The notes beneath the pieces are model-generated. The model had not been told where the DNA came from. It made no database searches and saw only the letters and a list, made by a program, of their open reading frames with translations. From NCBI GenBank assembly GCA_017416465.1, contig JAFQCK010000146.1, positions 1-64,000 of the forward strand: a DNA stretch of 64,000 nt, written 5' to 3'. This document shows positions 35,228 to 44,734 of this stretch, one piece after another. Source of the DNA: Lachnospiraceae bacterium. GTDB taxonomy: Bacteria; Bacillota; Clostridia; Lachnospirales; Lachnospiraceae. The translations under genes were made by a program, and so were the position numbers. Position 1 is the stretch's first letter. The number at the start of each line of letters is the position of its first letter.

Positions 35228-36691
35228 ATGAATACTTCTATAATAAGATATATATTAGGACAGGTAATGAAAGTAGAAGCACTATTTCTTTTGCTTCCCT
35301 GTCTTGTGGCTTTAATTTATGAAGAAAAACAAGGTTACGCTTTTCTTACAGTTGCAGGAATAAGTGGTTTGATTGGAATTATTACTACAATAAAAAAACC
35401 GACTAACAATACTTTTTATCTTAAAGAGGGTTGTGTTGCAACTGCCCTTAGTTGGATAATAATGAGTATAATAGGATGTCTGCCTTTTGTTTTATCAGGA
35501 GATATTCCATCCTTTACAGATGCCCTTTTTGAAACCATATCAGGATTTACAACAACCGGTGCAAGTATACTTACAGATGTTGAAGCACTTTCCTATGCCT
35601 GTTTATTTTGGAGAAGTTTTACTCACTGGATTGGTGGTATGGGCGTATTAGTATTTATTCTTGCTGTTATGCCACTTAGTAGCGGTTCAAATATTAATCT
35701 TATGAGAGCAGAGAGTCCGGGACCATCTGTAGGAAAGCTTGTTCCTAAGATGAGATACACCGCAAGGCTTCTTTATATAATTTATTTGGTACTTACTCTT
35801 ATTGAAATTGGATTATTATTAATTAGTAAAATGCCTGTTTTTGATTCGATTACTCATTCCTTTGGTACTGCAGGTACGGGTGGCTTTGGAATTAAAAATA
35901 CAAGCATTACAGATTACACAGCTTTGCAACAATGGATAATTACTGTTTTTATGATAATTTTTGGTGTGAATTTTAATGCATATTACTTAATCTTATTAAA
36001 ACAGTTTAAAAAAGCATTTAAAATAGAAGAAGTAAAATATTACCTTCTTATTATTTTATCTGCAGTTGGAATAATTTCCATAAACATATATGAAACAACA
36101 ATGAGTATTGAAGAAACTCTTCGACACGCTTCGTTCCAAGTAGCTTCGATTATTACAACAACAGGCTATTCAACCGCAGACTTTAATCTATGGCCTGAAG
36201 CCTCAAAATGCATTTTAGTTTTACTTATGTTTATTGGTGCTTGTGCCGGTAGTACCGGTGGTGGAATTAAAGTTTCAAGAATTGTTATAATGGCAAAAAC
36301 ATTATTAAAAGAGCTAAATTCTTACATTCATCCAAAAAGTGTTAAAAAGATTAAAATGGATGATAAAACCATTGAGCACGATGTTGTTCGTTCAATAAAT
36401 GTTTATTTAATAACATTTATGATTTTATTTACGGTTTCAGTTTTTGCAATATCATTTGACAATTTTGATTTTACTACTAACTTTACAGCTGTCACAGCTA
36501 CTATTAATAATATTGGTCCGGGACTTGAAATGGTTGGACCTACCGGTAATTTCTCAATGTTCAGTATTTTTTCAAAATATGTTCTGATGTTCGATATGCT
36601 TGCAGGAAGATTGGAATTATTCCCACTATTGATATTGTTCCATCCTTCCATTTGGAAAGATGCTATCGTTTCAAAGAAAAAAAATAAATAA
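35228..36691 (+). CDS. trkH: Trk potassium uptake channel TrkH
   Basis: 487 residues, membrane channel subunit. It has the four M1-P-M2 repeats with selectivity-loop motifs TTTGASI, GTAGTGGFG, TTTGYST and a degenerate NNIGPGLEM. The CAGSTGGGIKVSRI segment near 335-350 is typical of TrkH/TrkG. It works with TrkA encoded upstream. GTGGAGG precedes the ATG, and a strong terminator follows the stop at once. Confidence 0.95.
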   Translation: MNTSIIRYILGQVMKVEALFLLLPCLVALIYEEKQGYAFLTVAGISGLIGIITTIKKPTNNTFYLKEGCVATALSWIIMSIIGCLPFVLSGDIPSFTDALFETISGFTTTGASILTDVEALSYACLFWRSFTHWIGGMGVLVFILAVMPLSSGSNINLMRAESPGPSVGKLVPKMRYTARLLYIIYLVLTLIEIGLLLISKMPVFDSITHSFGTAGTGGFGIKNTSITDYTALQQWIITVFMIIFGVNFNAYYLILLKQFKKAFKIEEVKYYLLIILSAVGIISINIYETTMSIEETLRHASFQVASIITTTGYSTADFNLWPEASKCILVLLMFIGACAGSTGGGIKVSRIVIMAKTLLKELNSYIHPKSVKKIKMDDKTIEHDVVRSINVYLITFMILFTVSVFAISFDNFDFTTNFTAVTATINNIGPGLEMVGPTGNFSMFSIFSKYVLMFDMLAGRLELFPLLILFHPSIWKDAIVSKKKNK

Positions 36692-36732
36692 AAATACCCT
36701 TATGAGATAACTTATCTCATAAGGGTATTTTT
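36692..36732 (+). terminator. Terminator of trkAH
   Basis: AAATACCCTTATGAGATAA pairs with TTATCTCATAAGGGTATTT around a two-base centre, followed by T residues. It starts directly at the trkH stop codon. Confidence 0.85.
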
Positions 36733-36931
36733 ATATAACAGTTACATATATTATTAATTAATATAAAAAAAACATTGACTTTGTTCCAAAAATAATATAC
36801 ACTTTAAGAAGTTGAACTGAATACCACTTGATTTCCGCTGAATTATATATATTTTTTTGTTCAATTTTATAATTTATAATTTAACTGTTATAATAAAATC
36901 AAAGAAAGGACTATGTAATAAGGAAAAAACT
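36733..36931 (+). promoter_or_regulatory. Promoters and start-stop upstream ORF ahead of the HTH-cytidylyltransferase
   Basis: Two candidate promoters are seen: TTGACT at 36775-36780 with TACACT at 36798-36803 (17 bp), and an extended -10 TGTTATAAT at 36886-36894. An AAAGGA site is followed by ATG TAA at 36913-36918, a one-codon ORF ending 14 bp before the real ATG at 36932. Otherwise the 200 bp are AT-rich without a gene. Confidence 0.45.
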
Positions 36932-37816
36932 ATGTTAACACGTAAACAATTTGATGTTTTAGTTTATTTAGAACGAACAAAAACTGAAACAACTCAGAGG
37001 GATATTGCGGAAGCTACAGGAATGTCATTAGGTTCTGTACACCGTACACTTTCATCATTATCAGATGAAAATTTGATAGCTGATAATAGCATAACGGATA
37101 AAGGATATAAGATTTTAGAGGAATACAGAGTAAAAAGAGCCGTCTTCATCGCTGCCGGTTTTGGACACAGACTCGTTCCAATTACACTTAATACTCCTAA
37201 ACCATTAGTAAGAGTTAACGGTACGAGAATGATAGACACTCTTTTAGATGCAGTTATTGCTGCCGGAATTGAAGAAATCTATATTGTTCGAGGATATCTT
37301 GGTGAACAATTTGACCAGCTTCTTTATAAATATCCTATGATAAAGTTTATCGAAAATCCTATTTATAATGAAGCTAATAATATTTCATCAGCAATGTGTG
37401 CAAGACATTTATTACAAAATGCTTATGTACTTGAAGCTGACTTGGTATTATATAATCCTGATTTAATTCAGAAATATCAATATACATCTAATTACTTAGG
37501 AGTTCCTGTTGATGTAACGGACGATTGGTGCTTTGAAGTTAAGAATCGTGTCATTACAAAAGTTAAAGTTGGCGGAACAAATTGTCATCATGAATATGGT
37601 ATTTCATATTGGAACGCAAATGATGGTGCCAAATTATATGAGGATATTAAAAAGGTCTACGATATGCCTGGCGGTAAAGAAAGATACTTCGACCAGGTTC
37701 CATTAGAATATTGTATTAAAAATTATCAAGTTGAAGTACGACCTTGTACCTTTGATGATATTATTGAAATAGATACTTATACAGATTTAAAGAAGTTAGA
37801 CAGTACCTATTGCTAA
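36932..37816 (+). CDS. Winged-helix / cytidylyltransferase (LicC/PntC-like) fusion
   Basis: 294 residues from the ATG at 36932 (site AAGG nearby); an in-frame start 25 codons earlier has no support. Residues 1-65 are a MarR/IclR-like winged helix (QRDIAEATGMSLGSVHRTL). Residues 70-294 are a nucleotidyltransferase with AAGFGHRLVPITLNTPKPL, the signature of phosphocholine and aminoethylphosphonate cytidylyltransferases, and NNISSAMCAR and EADLVLYNP further on. It probably activates choline phosphate or 2-aminoethylphosphonate for attachment to surface glycans and may sense its own regulation. The ABC transporter that follows supports a choline/phosphonate theme. The other usual partners (transaminase, transferase) are absent. 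Confidence 0.8.
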   Translation: MLTRKQFDVLVYLERTKTETTQRDIAEATGMSLGSVHRTLSSLSDENLIADNSITDKGYKILEEYRVKRAVFIAAGFGHRLVPITLNTPKPLVRVNGTRMIDTLLDAVIAAGIEEIYIVRGYLGEQFDQLLYKYPMIKFIENPIYNEANNISSAMCARHLLQNAYVLEADLVLYNPDLIQKYQYTSNYLGVPVDVTDDWCFEVKNRVITKVKVGGTNCHHEYGISYWNANDGAKLYEDIKKVYDMPGGKERYFDQVPLEYCIKNYQVEVRPCTFDDIIEIDTYTDLKKLDSTYC

Positions 37817-37848
37817 AATTCGAAAAACATAAGAAAAGGAGTGTTATT

Positions 37849-38826
37849 ATGAAAAAAATTAGTATTTTACTTATCATTACTATTTTATGTACAGCTATTT
37901 TTAGCGGATGTGGTTCAACAAAACAATCCGTTTTAATCTATACAAGCGTTGAAAATTATATTTTAGAAGACTTAATTGACAGACTTGATGAAGAATTTCC
38001 TGATTATGATATTATCGTTGAATATTTGTCTACCGGAAATCATGCTGCAAAACTTTTAGCAGAAGGAATGAATACAGATTGTGATATTACTTTCAACTTA
38101 GAATATGCTTACTTATCTCAACTTTCCGAAAAGAATATCTTAGCCGACTTAAGCGCTTATGATAAAAGTATATATTTAGAGGATACCGTAGAAAACGATG
38201 ATTATATTATTCAGTGTCGTAATGGTGGTGCAATTATCGTTAATACTGATGTTCTAAAAGAAAAAGGACTCGATGAACCTACATGCTATGAAGACTTACT
38301 AAAACCTGAATATAAGGGATTAATTTCCATGCCAAGTCCAAAATCTTCCGGAACAGGTTATATGTTCTTAAAAAGCCTTGTAAATGCTTGGGGTGAAGAT
38401 GAAGCTTTTGCATATTTTGATAAATTAAATGCTAATATTTTACAGTATACTTCTTCCGGTTCAGGACCTGTTAATGCATTAGTACAAGGTGAAGTTGCTA
38501 TCGGATTAGGAATGACTTCAGGTGCGGTTATAAAAACAAATGAAGGTGCACCATTAAAAATCTTATATTTTGAAGAAGGTTCACCATTCAGCTTATACGG
38601 ACAGGCTATAATCGCCGGTAAAGAAAACAACAAAGCCGTTAAGGATGTATTTGATTTCTTAATAAACACTTACAATTACGAATGTAATGAAAAATTTTAT
38701 CCTGAACAGATTTTTAAAGATACTGTTTACGATGTTGAAAATTACCCGACAAATATTACTTATTCAGATATGAGTAATAATACAAATGACGAAAAGAACA
38801 GACTTTTAGACAAATGGAAATACTAA
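37849..38826 (+). CDS. ABC transporter substrate-binding lipoprotein (iron/aminoethylphosphonate type)
   Basis: 325 residues. The signal peptide has the lipobox FSGCG (Cys about residue 21). The mature protein resembles the Fe3+/2-aminoethylphosphonate binding family: VLIYTSVENYILEDLI, SPKSSGTGYMFL, YTSSGSGPVNALVQGE. A start at 37810 overlapping the previous gene would bury the signal peptide, so the ATG at 37849 with AAAAGGAG is chosen. ATPase and permease genes follow. The substrate could be 2-aminoethylphosphonate given the cytidylyltransferase upstream; iron cannot be excluded. Confidence 0.85.
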   Translation: MKKISILLIITILCTAIFSGCGSTKQSVLIYTSVENYILEDLIDRLDEEFPDYDIIVEYLSTGNHAAKLLAEGMNTDCDITFNLEYAYLSQLSEKNILADLSAYDKSIYLEDTVENDDYIIQCRNGGAIIVNTDVLKEKGLDEPTCYEDLLKPEYKGLISMPSPKSSGTGYMFLKSLVNAWGEDEAFAYFDKLNANILQYTSSGSGPVNALVQGEVAIGLGMTSGAVIKTNEGAPLKILYFEEGSPFSLYGQAIIAGKENNKAVKDVFDFLINTYNYECNEKFYPEQIFKDTVYDVENYPTNITYSDMSNNTNDEKNRLLDKWKY

Positions 38827-38856
38827 TGAGTTTTAGATTATAGGAGAAGGATAATC

Positions 38857-39633
38857 ATGCCTAATACAAAATTAATCGTTAAAGATTTAGAGATGGTATT
38901 TGATGGAGTATGTACACTTAATAAAGTTTCCTTTAATGTCTTAGATGGAGAATTTCTCTCCATTCTCGGACCTTCAGGATGTGGAAAAACTACAATATTA
39001 AGAATCCTTATCGGACTTCTTAAGGCAAAAGGCGGAAATATTACAAAAGATGGAAATGACATTACTAATGTACCATCACACGCAAGAGGAATGGGAATTG
39101 TATTCCAAAACTATGCCTTATTCGAAAATATGACTGTTATTCAAAACGTTGAATACGCTCTTAAAATACGAAAAGAAAACAAAAATAAAGAAGCTAAACA
39201 AAAAATTAGAGAAAGAGCAATTAAGCTTCTTAATGACATGGGACTTTCTGAGCATATGGATAAGCTTCCTACAATGCTTTCAGGCGGTCAGCAACAAAGA
39301 GTTGCCATCGCAAGAACTTTAATTCTTAATCCTGATATTATTCTTTTTGACGAACCAATGTCTGCATTAGACGTTGCAACAAGAATTTCTCTTAGAAAAG
39401 AATTAAAAAGAATTCAGAAGGAATTCGGAACAACTATGATATATATTACTCATGACCAGGAAGAAGCATTTGCAATGTCTGACAGAATTATGGTTATGAA
39501 AGAAGCTAATATTGTTCAGCTTGATACTCCTGAAAATATTATAGATAATCCTGCAAATGATTATGTTCGCGAATTTGTTTTAGATAATCTTCAGTCAAAG
39601 ATTGATTCACTTATGAAATTTGTAAAAGCTTAA
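38857..39633 (+). CDS. ABC transporter ATP-binding protein
   Basis: 258 residues. Walker A GPSGCGKTT, Q-loop VFQNYALFENMTV, signature [15 protein letters not shown], Walker B IILFDEPMSALD and switch ITHDQEEAF, typical of the spermidine/iron/phosphonate importer ATPases. It lacks the C-terminal TOBE domain found in longer members. It lies 30 bp after the binding-protein gene and 35 bp before the permease. Confidence 0.94.
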   Translation: MPNTKLIVKDLEMVFDGVCTLNKVSFNVLDGEFLSILGPSGCGKTTILRILIGLLKAKGGNITKDGNDITNVPSHARGMGIVFQNYALFENMTVIQNVEYALKIRKENKNKEAKQKIRERAIKLLNDMGLSEHMDKLPTMLSGGQQQRVAIARTLILNPDIILFDEPMSALDVATRISLRKELKRIQKEFGTTMIYITHDQEEAFAMSDRIMVMKEANIVQLDTPENIIDNPANDYVREFVLDNLQSKIDSLMKFVKA

Positions 39634-39668
39634 TAATATCAAAGATAAATTTAAAGAAGGTACGATAT

Positions 39669-41297
39669 ATGGAAAATTCAAAAGTTAAATCAAGAAAAAC
39701 TATTAGAATTCCACGATTAGGTAAAGCTGATACAACCAAAATTTTACTTTCTGCTATATTTATTTCATCAGTATTTATACCATTAATACGAATGTTAGCA
39801 TATATGGATTCAGACAGTATTCGCAGAGTTTTAGATTCTCCTAATTTTGGAACAGCAATAAAGAATTCTTTGGTTTCTTCAATTTTAAGTACGGTTATTA
39901 CAGTTATTTTAGCATTTACATTGGCATTATGCATACAAAGAACCGGCATTAAACTTAAAACAGTTTTTTCTACTACTTTTATGTTACCAATGTTAATCCC
40001 TTCTATTTCCATTGGAATGGGGCTTACTATTCTTTTTGGTAACAATGGTGTAATAACGAAATTATTAAGTTTAAACGAAAATATTTATGGATTACAAGGT
40101 ATTGTAATGGGGTCAGTAATGTATGCTTTCCCTGTTGCTTACCTTATGTTGGCAGACGTGATTCGTTATGAAGACGGTTCCCCATATGAAGCAGCTAAAA
40201 TCCTAGGCATACCAAGATGGAGACAATTAAAGAATATAATGTTTCCATACCTTAGAAAACCTCTTATCTCAGTAGTTTTTTCAGTATTTACTTTAACAAT
40301 TACTGATTATGGTGTTCCTTTGATGGTTGGTGGAAAATATACTACAGTTGCATCTGTTATGTATCAGGAAGTAATTGGACAGCTTAATTTCGGCAAGGGT
40401 GCTGTTTACGGATCATTTTTATTAATCCCTGCTGTTATCGCCTTTCTAATTGATTTATTCAATAAGGATAAAGGTAATTCAAGTTATGTAACAAAGCCAT
40501 GTGCTATGTCTGACAGTCGAATTCTAAAAGCTTTTGCGTATGTATTTAGCATTTTAACAGTAGTATTTACATTTTTACCTATATTTGCATTTATATTACA
40601 AGCATTTACTACTGACTACCCTAATAATCTTTCATTTACTTTGGATAATGTATCACATGCCTTAAGATTAAGAGCAGATGAATACCTTATTAATTCGATA
40701 ATCATAGCATTATGTACAGCTACCCTCGGTGTAATAATAGCATTTTTAACAGCTTATTTGTCAGCCAGAATGAAATCAAAAACATCAAGGTTTCTTCATT
40801 TATCTGCAATGACATCGGCCGCAATCCCTGGTGTTGTATTAGGTCTTTCATATGTACTTACATTTAATACAACTCCGATTTATGGAACATTAATTATTCT
40901 CATCATGGTAAATATTGTGCATTTTATTGCCTCACCTTACCTTATGATGTATAACTCACTTTCAAAGATAAATGAGAACTTAGAAAGCGTTGCTTCAACT
41001 ATGGCAATCAGCCGTATGCATATGATTAAAGATGTGTTTATTCCGCAATGTAAATTCACTTTACTTGAAATGTTCTCATACTTCTTTGTAAACTGTATGA
41101 TGACTATTTCAGCAGTCTCATTCCTTGCAACAACTATGAATAAACCGGTGTCACTTATGATTAACCAGTTTGAAGCTCAGATGCAATTAGAAGAAGCTGC
41201 AGTCGTTTCCTTGATGATTTTACTTGTTAATTTGATTATAAAATTGGTTGTATATGTTATTAAGGGAATTAGTAATAGAAAAATTGTTTCTAAATAA
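39669..41297 (+). CDS. ABC transporter permease, two fused membrane domains
   Basis: 542 residues with about twelve helices. There are two BPD_transp_1 halves in tandem, each with the cytoplasmic EAA loop: YEAAKILGIPRWRQLKNIMFP near 173-193 and ESVASTMAISRMHMIKDVFIP near 440-460. Such tandem permeases are usual in Fe3+ and aminoethylphosphonate importers (FbpB/PhnV-type). It completes the importer with the two genes upstream and is followed by a strong terminator. Confidence 0.9.
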   Translation: MENSKVKSRKTIRIPRLGKADTTKILLSAIFISSVFIPLIRMLAYMDSDSIRRVLDSPNFGTAIKNSLVSSILSTVITVILAFTLALCIQRTGIKLKTVFSTTFMLPMLIPSISIGMGLTILFGNNGVITKLLSLNENIYGLQGIVMGSVMYAFPVAYLMLADVIRYEDGSPYEAAKILGIPRWRQLKNIMFPYLRKPLISVVFSVFTLTITDYGVPLMVGGKYTTVASVMYQEVIGQLNFGKGAVYGSFLLIPAVIAFLIDLFNKDKGNSSYVTKPCAMSDSRILKAFAYVFSILTVVFTFLPIFAFILQAFTTDYPNNLSFTLDNVSHALRLRADEYLINSIIIALCTATLGVIIAFLTAYLSARMKSKTSRFLHLSAMTSAAIPGVVLGLSYVLTFNTTPIYGTLIILIMVNIVHFIASPYLMMYNSLSKINENLESVASTMAISRMHMIKDVFIPQCKFTLLEMFSYFFVNCMMTISAVSFLATTMNKPVSLMINQFEAQMQLEEAAVVSLMILLVNLIIKLVVYVIKGISNRKIVSK

Positions 41298-41312
41298 TCG
41301 CGTATTTTTTAG

Positions 41313-41374
41313 AAAATATTTAATGGGCTATCCGGAAATGTTTTGACTTTCCATCATAGCCCATTAAATATTTT
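41313..41374. terminator. Long-stem bidirectional terminator
   Basis: AAAATATTTAATGGGCTA (41313-41330) pairs perfectly over 18 bp with TAGCCCATTAAATATTTT (41357-41374). The stem is flanked by A/T runs and has a 26-base loop that itself has GGAAA/TTTCC arms. It separates the convergent permease gene and the gene at 41373-42188. Confidence 0.85.
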
Positions 41375-42188
41375 ATATTTTTTCATTCATTAATCTTATA
41401 ATTTCACCCTTTAAATACATATTTTCTTTTTTCCCTTGAATAATTGGTGTAAGTTTTTTCTCTTTAACCAAATAAAATAAATTCTGCCTTGAGCACTTAA
41501 GCATATCACAAGCCGTTGTCGTATCTACTACATTTTTTCTTATAAATCCATATATATCATTTGCAGTCAAAGGTAATATCTCTCCAAATTTTCTCAAATC
41601 AGAAGCAGGAATTTCAATAGTTTCATTAAACGAAACACTATATCCTCCAATTCCAACTTTTACACTTTCAAATAATTCTTTTTTCTTTAAAACATAAGAA
41701 ATATCCTTATATTTAGCATTAAGTTTTTCAACATCTACCAATCTTACCGTATCATCTCTAAATAAACATATAAGCTTGTTTCCCTCAATAGCTACACATT
41801 CTGATACATTATTTCTCATTCTCTCTGTAATATGTTGCGGAATTTCCTTAATCTCGGCGATATAACAACTATCTTGAGAACATCTTCCTTTTGACAACCA
41901 AAGAATATCCATCTCACTATATTTATTCAATCTATGATTCTTAAGGATACTTCCGATATTTTGCCTTCCACTTGGAATTATTCTTTCCTTAACCCACATA
42001 AGACTAATATCCTTTGAAACAGTATATATTCCTTTTCTAACTAATCTTTGAAATAACAGTGGTGCCTCCCATTCGTCTAAATCTTCACACAATTCAATAA
42101 TAAAACTTTCTGACTTTTCATAATAAAACAAATAACCTATTGGAGATGACCTTCTCAAATCTTCATCATAAATTGCATAATTTTTCAT
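41373..42188 (-). CDS. DUF2442-like / HTH protein, partner of HipA-like kinases
   Basis: 271 residues. The N-terminal part (YLFYYEKSESFIIEL, VKERIIPSGRQNIGSILK, LSKGRCSQDSCYI) belongs to a Lachnospiraceae family I recall as encoded next to HipA-like kinase genes. The middle has a DUF2442-like segment (RDDTVRLVDVEKLN, GGYSVSFNETIEIPASDL). The C-terminus is an excisionase-like helix-turn-helix (TTACDMLKCSRQNLFYLV). The ATG at 42188 (AAGGTGG seven bases upstream) is preferred to the GTG at 42194. It overlaps the end of the truncated kinase gene. Function unproven; a DNA-binding antitoxin-like role is an inference. Confidence 0.6.
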   Translation of the reverse strand: MKNYAIYDEDLRRSSPIGYLFYYEKSESFIIELCEDLDEWEAPLLFQRLVRKGIYTVSKDISLMWVKERIIPSGRQNIGSILKNHRLNKYSEMDILWLSKGRCSQDSCYIAEIKEIPQHITERMRNNVSECVAIEGNKLICLFRDDTVRLVDVEKLNAKYKDISYVLKKKELFESVKVGIGGYSVSFNETIEIPASDLRKFGEILPLTANDIYGFIRKNVVDTTTACDMLKCSRQNLFYLVKEKKLTPIIQGKKENMYLKGEIIRLMNEKI

Positions 42189-42465
42189 ATTCACACCACC
42201 TTGACCAAATCATATCCCATATCCTGTTTAAATGTATTTCTGATTCTAATGCTGATTTTGTTTCTCCTACTTTTTTAAAATCCTTTGATGCACACAACCA
42301 TGTGTCATAAATCTTTCCTTCCATTTCAATATCTGCATGAATGAGCTGATATTCCAAATGTTCCACCCCAAGAATAGTCAGTAGTCTATCTACAATAATT
42401 TCATTAACACATTCATGACCAACTATTCCTTTTTCACTATCAAAATTTGATAACTTATAATACAC
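42166..42465 (-). pseudogene. Truncated HipA-like kinase N-terminal fragment
   Basis: 99 codons, GTG start without a clear ribosome binding site. KLSNFDSEKGIVGHECVNEI, VEHLEYQLIHADI and DTWLCASKDFKKVGE match, from memory, the first 80 residues of a HipA-like kinase family that is normally more than 250 residues and is encoded with the neighbour at 41373-42188. After residue about 76 the sequence departs from the family (SEIHLNRIWDMIWSRW) and stops, so the catalytic part is missing. It is probably a deletion remnant. It could still be translated, since the downstream gene overlaps its end. Confidence 0.55.
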
Positions 42466-42485
42466 TTTTTCATATGATATAATAA

Positions 42486-42520
42486 TATCTAATCATAATT
42501 TAGTAAATCACGATTAGATA
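42486..42520. terminator. Inverted repeat between ZIP and HipA-like genes
   Basis: TATCTAATC (42486-42494) and GATTAGATA (42512-42520) form a perfect 9-bp inverted repeat with a 17-base loop upstream of the truncated kinase gene and after the ZIP gene region. There is no long T-run, so terminator or operator are both possible. Confidence 0.35.
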
Positions 42521-42574
42521 CCATTCTCTTTTATTCGAACTATTTAAAACTTATATTCTCTTAATTAATGTAGC

Positions 42575-43360
42575 TTACCCTAGCGCTACATCAAGTATCA
42601 TCATTCCTGTAAATCCCAGCGAGAAAAATATAGTTGTAAGGTTAGTATGCTTTCCTTGTGACATCTCAGGAATTAAATCTTCCACTACAACATATATCAT
42701 GGCTCCTGCTGCAAAACATAAAAGATATGGTAATGCCGGCACTATCAAATCTGCTGCCATAATCGTAAATAGTGCTGCCAACGGCTCAACTATACCGGAC
42801 ATCGCACCGAATAAAAATGCTTTCTTTTTCTTCATACCTTCTGCACATAATGGCAACGATACAATTGCTCCTTCCGGAAAATTCTGAATTGCTATACCTA
42901 TCGAAAGGGCAAGTGCTCCCATAATAGTCATTTCTCCATCACCTGACACACAGCCTGCATAAACCACTCCAACTGCCATTCCTTCCGGAATATTGTGTAA
43001 TGCAACCGCAAGTGCCATCATTGTAGTCTTTTTTAAATTACTCTTAGGTCCTTCTGCCTTCTCACTATTCATATGTAAATGTGGTATTACATTATCTAAA
43101 ATAAGCAAAAATCCAATCCCTAACCAAAAACCAACTACAGCCGGCATAAAAGAGAGTTTTCCCATATCCTCTGCTTTATCAAGTGCCGGTATTATCAAAC
43201 TCCATATAGATGCTGCCACCATTACTCCTGATGCAAATGCAAGTAAAACTCTTTGCACCATTTCATTTAATTTATTCTTCATAAACAATACGCAGGCTGC
43301 ACCCAAAAAGGTTCCTGCAAAAGGAATCATTATTCCTCCTAAAATTTCTGTATTCATCAT
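42575..43360 (-). CDS. ZIP family divalent metal transporter
   Basis: 261 residues from the ATGATG at 43360/43357, preceded by AAGGAGG; a longer frame from 43426 runs into the previous gene and is not supported. Eight helices. The metal-binding helices carry ALHNIPEGMAVG (helix 4) and AIQNFPEGAIVSLPL (helix 5), the hallmark HN-PEG motifs of the GufA-type ZIP subfamily. A His-rich loop (PHLHMN) lies before helix 4. It moves zinc or another divalent ion into the cytosol. The start lies 15 bp after the AAA ATPase stop. Confidence 0.92.
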   Translation of the reverse strand: MMNTEILGGIMIPFAGTFLGAACVLFMKNKLNEMVQRVLLAFASGVMVAASIWSLIIPALDKAEDMGKLSFMPAVVGFWLGIGFLLILDNVIPHLHMNSEKAEGPKSNLKKTTMMALAVALHNIPEGMAVGVVYAGCVSGDGEMTIMGALALSIGIAIQNFPEGAIVSLPLCAEGMKKKKAFLFGAMSGIVEPLAALFTIMAADLIVPALPYLLCFAAGAMIYVVVEDLIPEMSQGKHTNLTTIFFSLGFTGMMILDVALG

Positions 43361-43374
43361 TATTCCTCCTTCTT

Positions 43375-44715
43375 CTATAAAAACGGTATCATATATACCG
43401 GCAGATAATAGATGCCATTTTCCCATTTATAATCCTTAGTATGAACAACGTATTTGTCTCTAATACGGCTGCTATACTTATCACAAAATACATCCAATGA
43501 TTTATGTTCTCTATAATTTCCTGACTTCACTTCAATCGGACTGATTTTATCCCCCATAGAAATCAGAAAATCTATCTCATACAAATGATTTGATGTATCA
43601 CTTGGCATCGTATAATAAAACAGATTATTTCCCTTAGCTATTAGCATCTGTGCTACAACACTTTCATAGACATAGCCTAAATTAGCTTCTAATTTATCCG
43701 CAAGCAATTTGTTATAGATTACATTTTCTGTATAATTTTTATCCTTAAATACGAGTGTCACAAACAATCCTACATCAGATGTAAATAACTTGTATCGTCC
43801 TACATCTTTTTCTAATGACATTCCTACTCCCGGATTATTTGCATGATATGCAATATTTACCGTATAAGAATTAAGTATATCAGGCACTAATTGGCGAACC
43901 TGCTCTGCACGCATTCCTTCTCTCGCATTTGCTAAGATATATCTGGACGCATTTCCACTAAGACTTGCCGGAATCGCATCATAAATATCTGAAGCAATTC
44001 CTGTACCATCTATCTTCGTGAAATCTTCTTCATATAAGTCTATGATTTCTCTCTTTACCTCATCCACCAGCTGTAGATTATTATATTCCAAATATGTTTC
44101 TACTGCCTGAGGCATTCCACCAATAAGCATATACAATCTAAAAATACGCATCAGATTTCTATGCATTGCATTTCCTGCAGCCTTTTTGCTTTTTAATAGT
44201 ATCCTAATTGTGTCCGCTGTAATTTCATCACCGGTAGCCCACAGAAATTCTTCAAAATCCATTGGATGCATAGATATCTTATGTTCTTCGCTAGGAATTA
44301 ATATATCCTTCGTATTCTTTTTTATAGATAAAAGAGAACCCGTTTCAATATATTTATATCTTCCATCAGCTACAAGGTACTTAATTGCCTGTCTGGCTTT
44401 TGGTAACAACTGAACCTCATCAAATATGATTACTGACTCATTCTCATATAATCTGACTCCAGTTAACTGTTGCAATTGTAGAAAGAAAAAGTCCAAGTTA
44501 TACGTATCATCAAATAATTCTATAATTGCTTTACTTGTATGTGCGAAATCAATTAGAATATATGATTTAAACTCCTTCTTAGCAAACTCTTCAACTATAG
44601 TTGATTTTCCAACTCGTCTGGCACCCTTTATCAGTAGTGCATATTTATCACTACGTTTTTCTTTCCATTCAAGTATTTCATCATATATTTTTCGCTTAAA
44701 CACTGTTTTAGACAT
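43375..44715 (-). CDS. AAA ATPase with C-terminal DUF4143-type domain (second copy)
   Basis: 446 residues. Walker A KGARRVGKST near residues 29-38 and Walker B SVIIFDEVQLLP follow the AAA_14 pattern. The C-terminal segment EIDFLISMGDKISPIEVKSG has the D...ExK pattern of a PD-(D/E)XK fold. It is the same family as the gene at 7465-9012 but only loosely similar. Its promoter (TTTACA-17-TATACT) is overlapped by a 33-bp tandem repeat, which suggests tight regulation. Members are widespread and of unproven role. Confidence 0.82.
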   Translation of the reverse strand: MSKTVFKRKIYDEILEWKEKRSDKYALLIKGARRVGKSTIVEEFAKKEFKSYILIDFAHTSKAIIELFDDTYNLDFFFLQLQQLTGVRLYENESVIIFDEVQLLPKARQAIKYLVADGRYKYIETGSLLSIKKNTKDILIPSEEHKISMHPMDFEEFLWATGDEITADTIRILLKSKKAAGNAMHRNLMRIFRLYMLIGGMPQAVETYLEYNNLQLVDEVKREIIDLYEEDFTKIDGTGIASDIYDAIPASLSGNASRYILANAREGMRAEQVRQLVPDILNSYTVNIAYHANNPGVGMSLEKDVGRYKLFTSDVGLFVTLVFKDKNYTENVIYNKLLADKLEANLGYVYESVVAQMLIAKGNNLFYYTMPSDTSNHLYEIDFLISMGDKISPIEVKSGNYREHKSLDVFCDKYSSRIRDKYVVHTKDYKWENGIYYLPVYMIPFL

Positions 44716-44734
44716 ATAAAATCACCTCTCCAAG

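Noticed and set aside
42993..43439. 148-codon plus-strand frame opposite the ZIP gene
   Set aside because: Shadow of a strong membrane-protein gene, no ribosome binding site.
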